Shown here: positions 55,064 to 63,010 of the stretch, in pieces
Numbering within the stretch: the stretch's first letter is position 1
Layout of the letters: each line of letters begins with the position of its first letter
Assembly (NCBI RefSeq): GCF_036246005.1
Contig: NZ_CP109171.1
Coordinates: 8,358,001-8,422,000 of the forward strand
DNA: 64,000 bases
Source: Streptomyces sp. NBC_01723
GTDB taxonomy: Bacteria; Actinomycetota; Actinomycetes; Streptomycetales; Streptomycetaceae
Reading direction: 5' to 3'
The notes under the pieces: model-generated
Database searches by the model: none
Told to the model about the DNA's origin: nothing
What the model saw: only the letters and a program-made list of their open reading frames with translations
Position numbers and translations under genes: made by a program

Positions 55064-55502
55064 GGGTGAGTCGCTCCAGGACGGCCATGGCCGCGATCAC
55101 CGCCCGGCGCTCTTCCTCCGTGCACTTGTCCTGCAACTGGCCGGCGAGCCACTCCTTGCGTGCCTGCCGGTCCTCTTCGACCCGCCGACGGCCCTCGGCG
55201 GTCAGCGTGATCAGCAGGCGCCGCCCGTCGTCCGGGTCGGGCCGCCGCTCCACCAGTCCCAGGGCGGCCAGCGGAGCGATGGTCGCCGTCATCGACTGGT
55301 GCCGCACCCCTTCGCCGGCGGCGAGTTCGCTGGCCGTGACCCCGCCGCGGTCGGACAGGCGGGCGAGGAGGGTCGCCTGTCCCACGGTGATGTCCTCCGC
55401 CTCGGACGCCTTCAGGATGCGGCGCCGCAGACGCCTGATGACCGCGCGGACCTCGCGGGACGCCTCGACCGCCGACGGCGACAGGTACTGGTTCTCGCTC
55501 AT
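55056..55502 (-). CDS. MarR-family repressor
   Basis: A 148-residue winged-helix regulator: ILKASEAEDITVGQATLLARLSDRGGVTASELAAGEGVRHQSMTATIAPLAALGLVERRPDPDDGRRLLITLTAEGRRRVEEDR. It starts at ATG 55502, 31 bp from a 16-bp inverted repeat (55534-55549) that is probably its operator. It overlaps and presumably controls the MFS pump. Confidence 0.92.
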   Translation of the reverse strand: MSENQYLSPSAVEASREVRAVIRRLRRRILKASEAEDITVGQATLLARLSDRGGVTASELAAGEGVRHQSMTATIAPLAALGLVERRPDPDDGRRLLITLTAEGRRRVEEDRQARKEWLAGQLQDKCTEEERRAVIAAMAVLERLTRD

Positions 55503-55533
55503 GCGCACAGGTTAACTTCCACAGCCTCAGCTG

Positions 55534-55549
55534 TACAGATAAACCTGTA
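55534..55549. promoter_or_regulatory. MarR operator candidate
   Basis: TACAG-N6-CTGTA inverted repeat upstream of marR, within the unusually AT-rich stretch 55511-55556 that must hold the promoter. Confidence 0.65.
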
Positions 55550-55565
55550 TAATTTGCCGGCCCGG

Positions 55566-56085
55566 CCCGGCTTCGCCCGGGCCCCGCACCGCGGGCTGCT
55601 GGGGCGCGACGGCGCCGACCACCGGGCCGTGGCCGACGCCGTCGACCTCTGCGGCGTACGCCCCTACGCAGAACGGGACTTCGCCTCACTGGCCGGCGTC
55701 GAGCACCAACGCGTCCTGCTGGCACGGGCGCTCGTCCAGCGCCCGCGCCTGCTCGTCCTGGACGAACCGACCAACCACCTCGACATCCGGGCCCGCTTCG
55801 CTCTGCTGGACCTGATCCGCGCCACCGGGATCACCACCCTCGCCGTCCTCCACGACCTCGGCCTCGCCGCCCCGGCTCTGCGACCACCTGGTCGTCCTGC
55901 ACGACGGAACCGTGGTGGCGGCCGGACCCGTCCTGGACGTCCTGACCCCGAAGACCCTCGCCGAGGTGTTCGGCGTGCGCGGGACCACGGAGCGGCACGC
56001 GGACGGCGTCATCCGCGTCACCTACGACGCGCGGCCCCTCGCGGACCGTGAGGCGGCGCACACCGTTTCGTCGCCGGGCACCTGA
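55566..56085 (+). pseudogene. FecE-type iron-siderophore ABC ATPase, truncated and frameshifted
   Basis: The C-terminal two thirds of a siderophore-uptake ATPase: HRGLLGRDGADHRAVADAVDLCGV, a decayed signature (LAGVEHQRVLLARAL), Walker B (LLVLDEPTNHLD) and the switch His (AVLHDLGLAA). Walker A and everything before it are missing. At 55870-55873 one extra C in a CCCC run shifts the frame; the true continuation is CDHLVVLHDGTVVAAGPVLDVLTPKTLAEVFGV, ending at 56085. No start codon or ribosome site precedes it; it begins just beyond the marR promoter. Clearly non-functional, and the first of several remnants in this stretch. Confidence 0.85.
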
Positions 56086-56152
56086 GGCGTGCGCTCCCAC
56101 CTGCCTTCGTCGCCCCGGACGCCCCGCCCGCCGGGTGCCAGGACGAGGCGTC

Positions 56153-56287
56153 ATGTCTGCCGGCGGGGTTCTGCGCATCGTGCGGGCCGCGATGTTCGCG
56201 GCCGTCGGTGTGGTGCTCGCCGCCGTGGGACACGTCCTCATGCCCGGTACCGGACTGCCCTGGTGGGTCCTGGCGCCGTCACGCGTG
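56153..56287 (+). pseudogene. N-terminal remnant of an integral membrane protein
   Basis: From ATG 56153 (GAGG upstream) the frame encodes SAGGVLRIVRAAMFAAVG and a hydrophobic helix ending HVLMPGTGLPWWVLAP, about 45 residues that look like the start of a polytopic membrane protein. It then runs into sequence antisense to the binding-protein gene ending at 56311 and loses hydrophobicity. Interpreted as a 3'-truncated gene. The family is not recognised with certainty. Confidence 0.5.
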
Positions 56288-56310
56288 GGGCCGGCCGGCT
56301 CCGTGCGGGC

Positions 56311-57414
56311 TCAGCCGGTGCGCAGGACGCGGAAGTGGTCGGGGCGCGCCGGATCCCGGTCCACGACCTGGACCGGCGGCCAGGCCCACTGCACGACGCC
56401 GATGCCGGGCGTGCGGGTGAACCGGATCCGCCCCCGGGTGCCTTCGACGTCGACCCGGGACCAGGACCCGGCGGTGCCCGCCGGTTCCGCACCGCCCCCG
56501 CGCAGCACGTCGGCGAGGACGGCGACCGTGTCGTAGCCCTCGAAGGCGACGAAGGAAGGCGCCTCGTCCAGCCGTGCGCGAAGGGCCGCCTCGACCCGCG
56601 CGCCGAGCGGGCCGAGCCGCTCGGGCAGGTAGCGCAGGAACGGGACCCCGGAACCGTCGGCGCCCAGCGCCCCGGCCCATTCGGCGAACTCCGGCTGCCC
56701 GGCCGGGGCACCGAGCGTCAGCCCGGCCAGTCGCGGGTCGCGGCGCACGGCCCTGACCACGGGGACCGCCGGATCCGGGTGGCCGAGCAGAAGGAGAAGG
56801 GCCGTCGCGCCGTGGTCGGCGAGCGCGTCGCACAGGGCCGCGGGGGAGAGCGCGCTCATGTCGAACTCGGTGACGGTGGCGCCGCGGGGAGCCAGGTGCT
56901 CCCGCAGGAGGCGAGTCCCGGACGACCAGTACACACTCGGCTGGGTCGCCACGGCGACACGGCGGTGGCCCGCGCCGAGCAGGAAGTCCCCGTAGATGCG
57001 CCACCCGTGGGACTGCGCCGGGGCGAGCCGCGCCACCCGGTCCGTGGGCCGTTCGGTGAGCGTGTCCAGTACCGCCGACGAGCAGAGGTACGGCACGCCG
57101 AGCGCGTCGGCTCTCGAAGCCGCGGCACGGGCGACGACGCTGTGGTACTCACCGGCCAGGGCGGCCACGCCCAGGCCGGCCAGCTCCTCCACGGCCGCCG
57201 CGGCCTTCGCCGGATCGGCCGCGGTGTCCCGGACCACCAGCTCGAGCGGCCCACCGGCCACCCCGCCACTGTCGTTGACCTCGTCCACGGCCAGTTCGAG
57301 GCCGGCGAGCAGATGGCGGCCCGCCTCGACCCAGCCCGGCCGGGTCAGTGGAACGAGGGCGCCGATCCGGACGGACGACCCGCCGGCCCGCGCTGCTTCG
57401 AAGGGGGTGTTCAC
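56311..57414 (-). CDS. type I periplasmic-binding-fold protein without signal peptide
   Basis: A 367-residue Leu/Ile/Val-binding-like domain (Peripla_BP_6): RIGALVPLTRPGWVEAGRHLLAGLELAVDEVNDSGGVAGGPLELVVRDTAADPAKAAAAVEELAGLGVAALAGEYHS, LLGAGHRRVAVATQPSVYWSSG and FVAFEGYDTVAVLADVL. From the GTG at 57414 (GAGGAG upstream) it begins NTPFEAARAGGSSVRIG, with no signal sequence, lipobox or DNA-binding domain, so it is probably a cytoplasmic ligand sensor like AmiC rather than a transporter component. No permease is adjacent. Its gene is intact between decayed neighbours. Confidence 0.75.
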   Translation of the reverse strand: MNTPFEAARAGGSSVRIGALVPLTRPGWVEAGRHLLAGLELAVDEVNDSGGVAGGPLELVVRDTAADPAKAAAAVEELAGLGVAALAGEYHSVVARAAASRADALGVPYLCSSAVLDTLTERPTDRVARLAPAQSHGWRIYGDFLLGAGHRRVAVATQPSVYWSSGTRLLREHLAPRGATVTEFDMSALSPAALCDALADHGATALLLLLGHPDPAVPVVRAVRRDPRLAGLTLGAPAGQPEFAEWAGALGADGSGVPFLRYLPERLGPLGARVEAALRARLDEAPSFVAFEGYDTVAVLADVLRGGGAEPAGTAGSWSRVDVEGTRGRIRFTRTPGIGVVQWAWPPVQVVDRDPARPDHFRVLRTG

Positions 57415-57540
57415 GCGACCACGTCTCCTCGGTTGATCGTTGGCCATTGCATCCGTCGCCACGGCCGACGGGCAGACCAATTTTCCCGCGTCCCGCCCGG
57501 AACCCGGAGCCGGATCGTCCCGACTCCTGTACCGGTACGG

Positions 57541-57574
57541 CCCGATCAGGCGGAAGCCGTACGACCTGATCGGG
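57541..57574 (+). promoter_or_regulatory. hairpin covering the ribosome site of the Met/His-rich peptide gene
   Basis: Perfect 10-bp arms CCCGATCAGG / CCTGATCGGG (57541-57550 and 57565-57574). The 3' arm contains GGG of the GGGAG ribosome site (57572-57576) for the ATG at 57586. A GTACCGGTAC palindrome lies just upstream (57529-57538). Operator or translational control element. Confidence 0.45.
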
Positions 57575-57585
57575 AGATGGGACAG

Positions 57586-57834
57586 ATGACGCAGAGCCGG
57601 CACCCCGCATCCAGTCCGGCGACCGCCCCGCCGCGCAGCTACCTTCCCCCACCCGCGCTGTGCGGGTTCCTGGTGCTGCTGGTGCTGGTGTTCGCGGTGT
57701 CCTACGGAGTGGGCAGGAGCGTCGGCCCGGTCGCGCCGGGCATGCACGGTCCCGCAACGACGGACGGCGGCACCGGCGACGGCGACCAGGGCGGCACGGA
57801 CGACATGGACATGGGCGGGGGGCACGGACACTGA
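57586..57834 (+). CDS. small membrane protein with Met/His-rich tail (copper-binding candidate)
   Basis: 82 residues: a Pro-rich N-terminus, one transmembrane helix (ALCGFLVLLVLVFAVSYGVG), then an outside tail with MHG, Gly/Asp repeats and a final MDMGGGHGH. Met/His clusters of this kind bind copper. Its stop overlaps the ATG of a copper P-type ATPase remnant (TGATG), and a copper chaperone remnant follows, so it was probably the first gene of a copper-handling operon that has since decayed. ATG 57577 is a less likely start because it sits on the ribosome site. Confidence 0.7.
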   Translation: MTQSRHPASSPATAPPRSYLPPPALCGFLVLLVLVFAVSYGVGRSVGPVAPGMHGPATTDGGTGDGDQGGTDDMDMGGGHGH

Positions 57835-58437
57835 TGGCCACCGAACCGGTCTCCGTCGAGGTCGTGACCGAGATCGCCGTCGGCGGTATGACGTGCGCGG
57901 CGGTGCTTCGTCCTAACCGCGCCCGTCGTCGTCTCGAAGACCTCCGGGTGGGCCAGGTCTTCGTCGTACGGGCCTCGGCCGCCCTCGCCCCGTTCTGCGC
58001 CGCCGTCCCGGCGCTCGGCGCCCTCTCGGTCTGGACCGCGTACGGCCACGCCGGCAGCCCTCCCCGCATCGAGGTCACCGAGGCCCGGCTCTACCTGCCC
58101 TCGCCCGGAATCCCGGAGACCGCCGCGTTCTTCACGATCGGCAATGGCGGGGGCGCGCAGGACCGCCTGGTCGAGGTGACCTCCCCCCGAGGTCACCGGG
58201 GACATCACCTTCAGCAGGCACCGGACGACGCCCGGCGGAGCCGCGTACCGCCAGGGGACGGACGCGCCGTCCGTCCCCGTGGGCGCCGCCCTCGACATGT
58301 CGCCGCACACCAGCGACGTGACCGTCCCGGCGCGGGAAGGCTGGCGCGACGGAGACCTGGTGCCGTTCACCCTGCGCTTCGAACACAGCGGCCGGATCGA
58401 GGCCGTCGCGGTGGTCGTCCGTCCCGGCGCCGGCTGA
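57834..58437 (+). pseudogene. CopA N-terminus fused by deletion to a frameshifted PCuAC copper chaperone
   Basis: From ATG 57834 the first 22 residues (ATEPVSVEVVTEIAVGGMTCAA) are the start of a copper P-type ATPase up to its GMTCAA metal site; then the sequence jumps to unrelated residues and, from about 57930, to a PCu(A)C-type protein: one hydrophobic anchor (SAALAPFCAAVPALGALSVWTA) and IEVTEARLYLPSPGIPETAAFFTIGNGGGAQDRLVEVTSP. An extra C in the six-C run at 58183-58188 shifts the frame; the proper ending continues TGDITFSRHRTTPGGAAYRQG to the stop at 58437. Both genes are broken: the ATPase body is deleted and the chaperone is frameshifted. Confidence 0.82.
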
Positions 58438-58691
58438 GGGGAGCGCGGACAGCACGGGGGCGCGGTCTTTCGCTCAGGCTGCAATGACTTGCTCACGACA
58501 AGTCGGGCGATCCATCATGCGGCGACCGGTGTGCGCGAACTCCTCTCCCGCGCGGGCCCGTTCGCGAGACCGGTCGGCCGCGCACCCCCGGTGCCCGCGC
58601 GGCCACCGCCGGGCCGCCCGCAGAAGACTCCCGGCCGCACGCGAACCGCCCCCACACCCCGTGGGCACCGGAGAGAGCGGAGCACCCCCAC

Positions 58692-60068
58692 ATGTCCTCC
58701 TCACTCCCCGCCGGACGGGCGAGAACCGCACTGTGCGCCGCGGTCGCCGCGGCCGCACTGGCCCTCACCGGCCAGCCGTCCCCGGCCCTCGCCGCACCCG
58801 CGCCCAACGCACCGGACGACTCCGTCAACCAGGCATTCGCACGCGCGGCCGTCGCCTACGACGTCCCCCGGGACCTGCTGGTCGCCGTCGGCTACGGCGA
58901 GACCCGCCTGGACGGCCACGACGGCCTGCCCAGCCAGGACAACGGCTACGGCATGATGCACCTGGTCAGCAACCCGGAACGGCACACCCTGGAACAAGCC
59001 GCACGACTCACCGGCGAGAGCGTCGCCGACCTGAAACGCGACAGCGACGCCAACATCCGCGGCGGCGCCGCCGTGCTGCGCGCCCTGGCCGACGAGGCCG
59101 GCCTCGACGCCGAGGACCGGGACCGCCTCGGCGCCTGGTATCCGGCCGCCGCCCGCTACGGGGCCTCCGGCAGCGACGCCGCCGCGCGCCTGTACGCCGA
59201 TGCCGTCTACGACGTCCTCGGCGACGGCGTCCGGACCCGCGTGGACGGCGGCGAGCAGGTCACCGTCGCCCCGCGCGAGGTCCGGCCCCAGCGCGGAGAG
59301 TACGCCGGGACCGACACCGGTGCCGGGGCGAGCGCGTCCGCCGACTACCCGCCGGCCCTCTGGAACCCGGCGTACTCCGGCAACTACACCGCGGGCCGCA
59401 ACTCGGCGATCACCACCGTGGTCGTCCATGTCACGCAGGGCTCCTACGCGGGCTCCATCAGCTGGTTCCAGAACCCGTCGGCTCAGGTCAGCGCCCACTA
59501 CGTGGTGCGGTCCTCCGACGGCCAGATCACCCAGAGCGTCCGCGAGGGCGACACCGCCTGGCACGCGCGCTCGGCCAACCCCTACTCCGTGGGAGTGGAA
59601 CACGAGGGGTACGTCAGCGACCCCGCCTGGTTCACCGACGCCATGTACCGCTCGTCGGCGGCGCTGACCCGTCACCTCACCGACAGGTACGGCATCCCCC
59701 GGGACCGCGCGCACATCGTGGGACACAGCGAGGTGCCCGGCAACGACCACACCGACCCCGGCCCGCACTGGGACTGGGCCTACTACATGAGCCTGGTCCG
59801 CGGCGACGACGGCGGCACGGGCACCCCGTTCCCGACGTGGGGCACGGACGTGAGCGTCCGTCAGCAGCCGACGACGGACTCCGCCCGGGTGGCGAGTCTG
59901 CCCGGCCCGACCTCCGTCCGCGTGGCCTGCCAGGTCCACGGCGGGCTCGTCGAGTACGACGGCTACAGCAACGATGCCTGGTCGTACCTGCCGGACTACG
60001 GCGGATACGTGTCCAACATCTTCATCGACGTCGACGACGCCTGGCTCCCAGGAGTGCCCACATGCTGA
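58692..60068 (+). CDS. secreted N-acetylmuramoyl-L-alanine amidase with SH3-like C-terminus
   Basis: A 458-residue protein. Signal peptide ends LALA. Residues about 45-165 resemble a lysozyme/transglycosylase-like helical domain (LLVAVGYGETRLDGHDGLPSQDNGYGMMHLV). Residues about 235-375 are an amidase-2 domain with zinc ligands in VVVHVTQGSYAG, HIVGHSEVPGNDHTDPGPHWDW and the AHYVV segment. A linker leads to a C-terminal SH3-like module (about 380-458). It cuts the bond between peptidoglycan glycan and peptide. Its stop overlaps the next start by 7 bp, and the next protein carries an almost identical C-terminal module. The 255-bp upstream region holds a GACTTG/CAAGTC inverted repeat (58486-58504). 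Confidence 0.9.
   Translation: MSSSLPAGRARTALCAAVAAAALALTGQPSPALAAPAPNAPDDSVNQAFARAAVAYDVPRDLLVAVGYGETRLDGHDGLPSQDNGYGMMHLVSNPERHTLEQAARLTGESVADLKRDSDANIRGGAAVLRALADEAGLDAEDRDRLGAWYPAAARYGASGSDAAARLYADAVYDVLGDGVRTRVDGGEQVTVAPREVRPQRGEYAGTDTGAGASASADYPPALWNPAYSGNYTAGRNSAITTVVVHVTQGSYAGSISWFQNPSAQVSAHYVVRSSDGQITQSVREGDTAWHARSANPYSVGVEHEGYVSDPAWFTDAMYRSSAALTRHLTDRYGIPRDRAHIVGHSEVPGNDHTDPGPHWDWAYYMSLVRGDDGGTGTPFPTWGTDVSVRQQPTTDSARVASLPGPTSVRVACQVHGGLVEYDGYSNDAWSYLPDYGGYVSNIFIDVDDAWLPGVPTC
59829..60065 (+). repeat. duplicated SH3-like module, copy 1
   Basis: The last 79 codons of the amidase gene. The encoded module matches that at 61115-61351 in 67 of 79 residues by my alignment, without gaps (shared blocks FPTWGTDVS, DGYSNDAWSYLPDYGGYV and WLPGVPTC). 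Confidence 0.9.
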
Positions 60069-61354
60069 CCCCTCCCACCCCGCGCCCGGGTTCCGTCCCG
60101 CGCCGCGGGGCGCGTCCCACGCGTGCCCTGACCGGCACCGTGTGCCTGCTCGCCCTCGCCGGCACGGCACTGGCCGCGGCTCCCGCGCCGGCCGCCGACA
60201 CCACCGCCGCGCCCGCCTCGGAGTCCTGGCGCCCCGACCTGTCCCCGGCAGGCGGCGACGACGTCAACGTGCGGTACGGGGAGGGCGCCCTGCGGGTGCG
60301 GGACGGCTCCGTCAGCCCCGCCTCCCTGGACCGGGACCGCGGCTACGCCTCCGCCGTCCTGGAGACCCACCACGTGGAACGGCCGGTGAACCGGGTCACC
60401 GTGGACCTCGACGCGACCGTGCCCGAGGCGGCGGACGTCGAGGTCGACGTGCGCGGACGGGCCGCCGACGGAACCTGGACCGAGTGGCGGCGGGCGGCGG
60501 CCGGCAGCCCGGCGCGACTGCCGCGCGACGTCGTCGACGTCCAGGCCCGGCTCACCCTGTGGAACGCCGAGGGCGAGGCCACGGCCGCCGTCCGCGCCCT
60601 GACCCTGACGGCGGACGACACGGGCAGCGTCTCAGCCGGGTCCGCACCGACGGCCGCCGCCTTCTCCGCCCGCGTCTACGCCACCCGCGAGGGCCTCGTC
60701 GGCCACACCACGGCCAACGGCCACGTCATCAAGGCGAACGACCACTTCGTGGCGCTCCCCTCCCGGAGGGCCCTGTCGCCCAAGGGCAGCGGACAGTACT
60801 CGGTGCAGGTGTGCGGTCCCGCCCGCTGCGAGACGGCGCCGGTGTGGGACGTCGGCCCGTGGAACACGCACGACGACCATTGGAACCCCTCCACGCAGCG
60901 CGAGCAGTGGAAGGACCTGCCGCGCGGCCGGCCCGAGGCACAGGCGGCGTACGAGGACGGCTACAACGGCGGTCGCGACGAGTTCGGCCGCCAGGTCGCC
61001 AATCCGGCCGGCATCGACCTGGCCGACGGCACCTTCTACAACGTGGGCCTCAACGACAACGGCTGGGTGACCGTCACCTACCTGTGGACCGACGCCGGCG
61101 GAGACACCACGTCGTTCCCGACCTGGGGCACCGACGTGAGCATCCGTCAGCAGGCGACCACCGGCTCCACCCGGGTGGCGAGCCTGGCCGGACCGACGAC
61201 CGTCCGGGTCCGCTGCCAGGTGCACGGCGAGCTGGTGAACCACGACGGATACAGCAACGACGCCTGGTCCTACCTGCCCGACTACGGTGGCTACGTCTCC
61301 AACATCTTCATCGACGTCGCCGACTCATGGCTCCCCGGCGTGCCCACCTGCTGA
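60062..61354 (+). CDS. secreted protein with SH3-like C-terminus, partner of the amidase
   Basis: 430 residues from ATG 60062, which overlaps the amidase stop and has AGGAG at good spacing. Signal peptide (LLALAGTALAAAPAPA); then a beta-rich domain (about 45-190: VNRVTVDLDATVPEAADVEVDVRG); a middle domain with VYATREGLVGHTTANGHVIKANDHFVALPSRRALSPKG and APVWDVGPWNTHDDHWNP, possibly a double-psi barrel; and the same C-terminal SH3-like module as the amidase. The module probably binds cell wall, directing both proteins to the same place. The catalytic activity of the middle domain is not known. The 3' end overlaps the convergent regulator gene by 64 bp. Confidence 0.8.
   Translation: MLTPPTPRPGSVPRRGARPTRALTGTVCLLALAGTALAAAPAPAADTTAAPASESWRPDLSPAGGDDVNVRYGEGALRVRDGSVSPASLDRDRGYASAVLETHHVERPVNRVTVDLDATVPEAADVEVDVRGRAADGTWTEWRRAAAGSPARLPRDVVDVQARLTLWNAEGEATAAVRALTLTADDTGSVSAGSAPTAAAFSARVYATREGLVGHTTANGHVIKANDHFVALPSRRALSPKGSGQYSVQVCGPARCETAPVWDVGPWNTHDDHWNPSTQREQWKDLPRGRPEAQAAYEDGYNGGRDEFGRQVANPAGIDLADGTFYNVGLNDNGWVTVTYLWTDAGGDTTSFPTWGTDVSIRQQATTGSTRVASLAGPTTVRVRCQVHGELVNHDGYSNDAWSYLPDYGGYVSNIFIDVADSWLPGVPTC
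61115..61351 (+). repeat. duplicated SH3-like module, copy 2
   Basis: Second copy of the 79-codon module described at 59829, ending the partner gene. The copies differ at about 12 residues. Confidence 0.9.
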
Positions 61355-62349
61355 ACGGCCCCGTCCAGCAGCGCCGACCCCAGTGCGGTACGCCGGTGCA
61401 GTACCCGGTTGCCCTCGCGGCGGGTCGCCACCAGCCCCGCCTCACGCAGTACGGCGGCGTGGCGGCTCGCCGTGGACGGTGCCAGGCACAGCGCCGCGGC
61501 GAGCGACGTCGTGGTCATCGGCGTCTCCAGCGACTCCAGCATCCGGGCCCGCGACGGCCCGGTCAGCCGGTCGACGGAGGGCCTCGCCGCACCGGCGCGC
61601 AGGCGCGGCAGCCAGCCCGGCTCCGGGCGCAGCGGGTGCACCAGCACCGGCGGCAGCGACTCGTCCACCAGGGCCAGCGGCGTCCGTACGCAGAAGAAGG
61701 CGGGCACCAACGTCAGCGGGCGCCCGCCCAGCCTGAGCGACCGGGGCTCGGGGTAGGGGGCGGCGAGCAGGGTGCCGTCCTGCCGCCAGCCCGGCAGGTC
61801 CGTGTAACTCGCGAGCAGGGCCTCGGCGCCACCGCTCAGCGCCGCCTCGGCACGCCGGGCGCGGTCCTCCCCGGCCCGGGCACGGATCACGGGCAGGTAG
61901 GGCGCCACGGCCACGGCGTGGTAGCGGCGCAGCGTGCCGCCCAGCCAGCGCAGCGCGGTCGCGTCCCCGGAGGCCACCCACCGCACACTGCGCGGCACCG
62001 GGCCGCGCGGGTCCGCGCAGAGCCGGGTGAGTTCGGCGACGAGTCTGCTCCGGGGTGTCGAGCGCACCCGGTCCACGCCCTGCGCCAGGTCCAGGTCGCC
62101 GCGACCGGGCGTCAGGAAGTCCGGGAAGTACCCGGTGGGCGGGCACAGCCGCATCAACGCCCGTACGTCGCCGGCGAGTCCACCACGGTGCAGGGCGCCG
62201 CGCACCTCGCGCCGCCAGGGGTCGTAGGCCAGGGGCTCCTGGCTGGTCTGCAGCAGGTGGAGGCTCAGCACCGTCTCCCACAACGGGTCGGCGCCCCGGG
62301 CCACGCGCATCCGGGTCAACGCGCCCTCGTCGAAGTCCACGTGAAGCAC
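61291..62349 (-). CDS. DUF5937/ArsR-type winged-helix regulator
   Basis: A 352-residue protein with a large N-terminal domain of the DUF5937 type (ADPLWETVLSLHLLQ, RALMRLCPPTGYFPDFLTP, VAPYLPVIRARAGEDRARRAEA) and a C-terminal ArsR-like winged helix (RARMLESLETPMTTTSLAAALCLAPSTASRHAAVLREAGLVATRREGNRVLHRRTALGSALL). It starts at GTG 62349 with GGGGGAGG upstream. The last 20 codons are antisense to the end of the SH3 gene; an end this deep into a neighbour is unusual but no earlier stop exists. Target genes unknown. Confidence 0.8.
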   Translation of the reverse strand: MLHVDFDEGALTRMRVARGADPLWETVLSLHLLQTSQEPLAYDPWRREVRGALHRGGLAGDVRALMRLCPPTGYFPDFLTPGRGDLDLAQGVDRVRSTPRSRLVAELTRLCADPRGPVPRSVRWVASGDATALRWLGGTLRRYHAVAVAPYLPVIRARAGEDRARRAEAALSGGAEALLASYTDLPGWRQDGTLLAAPYPEPRSLRLGGRPLTLVPAFFCVRTPLALVDESLPPVLVHPLRPEPGWLPRLRAGAARPSVDRLTGPSRARMLESLETPMTTTSLAAALCLAPSTASRHAAVLREAGLVATRREGNRVLHRRTALGSALLDGAVQQVGTPGSHESATSMKMLET

Positions 62350-62380
62350 CGTGCCTCCCCCTGCCGACCGCGGTCACGGC

Positions 62381-62893
62381 TCAGCAGCCGCCACAGTTGT
62401 AGTAGGTGACGTCCCAGTGGTTGCCCTCGTCGGCGTAGACGTTGCCCGAACCGGACCGCCACTGCGGAGCGCCGTCGCCGCGCAGGCCGATGTAGGTGAA
62501 GGTGTTCTTGATGTAGTTGCCGACACAGGTGTACTTGCCGAAGTCGAGCTTGTAGCCGTTCCAGTGCGAGTAGGTGCCTGAGGCGTGCCCGGTCTCGGTA
62601 CCGCCGGTGATGTTCAGCGCGCACCCGCTGGCCCGCTTGAGGGTCTGCGCGCCCTGCGCGGTGGCGAGGTTGAGCTGGTCGAACGACGTACAGGTGCCGT
62701 TGTTCCGGTTGGAGCAGTTGCCGGAGGACGACCAGGTGATGCCGACGTCGCGGAACATCGACGTGGCGGTGGCGTGACTGATCTTCGTGGCCGCGAAGGC
62801 GTCGCCGGCGCCGGCGACGACGACCGCGCCCGGTGCGGCGACCAGGGCGAGCGCCGTGACGACCGCCCGGATGCGCGTGGTTGGAGACCTCAT
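62381..62893 (-). CDS. small secreted protein with M15-peptidase-like motif
   Basis: 170 residues with a clear signal peptide (VVTALALVAAPGAVVVAGAGDAFA). The 135-residue mature part has several cysteines. It contains TGHASGTYSHWNGYKLDFGK, in which S-H-x-x-G-x-x-x-D matches the zinc-site spacing of M15 D-Ala-D-Ala carboxypeptidases, and a late NHWDVTY that could supply the last His. The fold is shorter than typical VanY enzymes. A secreted peptidoglycan peptidase is therefore possible but unproven. It lies 31 bp downstream of nothing on its own strand but follows the regulator gene start in divergent-free orientation, so it is probably transcribed alone. Confidence 0.6.
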   Translation of the reverse strand: MRSPTTRIRAVVTALALVAAPGAVVVAGAGDAFAATKISHATATSMFRDVGITWSSSGNCSNRNNGTCTSFDQLNLATAQGAQTLKRASGCALNITGGTETGHASGTYSHWNGYKLDFGKYTCVGNYIKNTFTYIGLRGDGAPQWRSGSGNVYADEGNHWDVTYYNCGGC

Positions 62894-63010
62894 GATGGAA
62901 CCTCCATGCAGAACGTCATGCTTCCTGTGGGGTGGTTGAGCATGCGGTGCAGCACGATGGTGCCCGAGGTCTACGCGCGTACGCCATAGGGCGTCAGTGG
63001 TGGGCAGCCG

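Noticed and set aside
58438..58691. c-di-AMP riboswitch (ydaO/yuaA type) before the amidase gene
   Set aside because: Streptomyces wall-hydrolase genes often carry one, but I could not find its conserved core; only a short GACTTG/CAAGTC repeat is seen.
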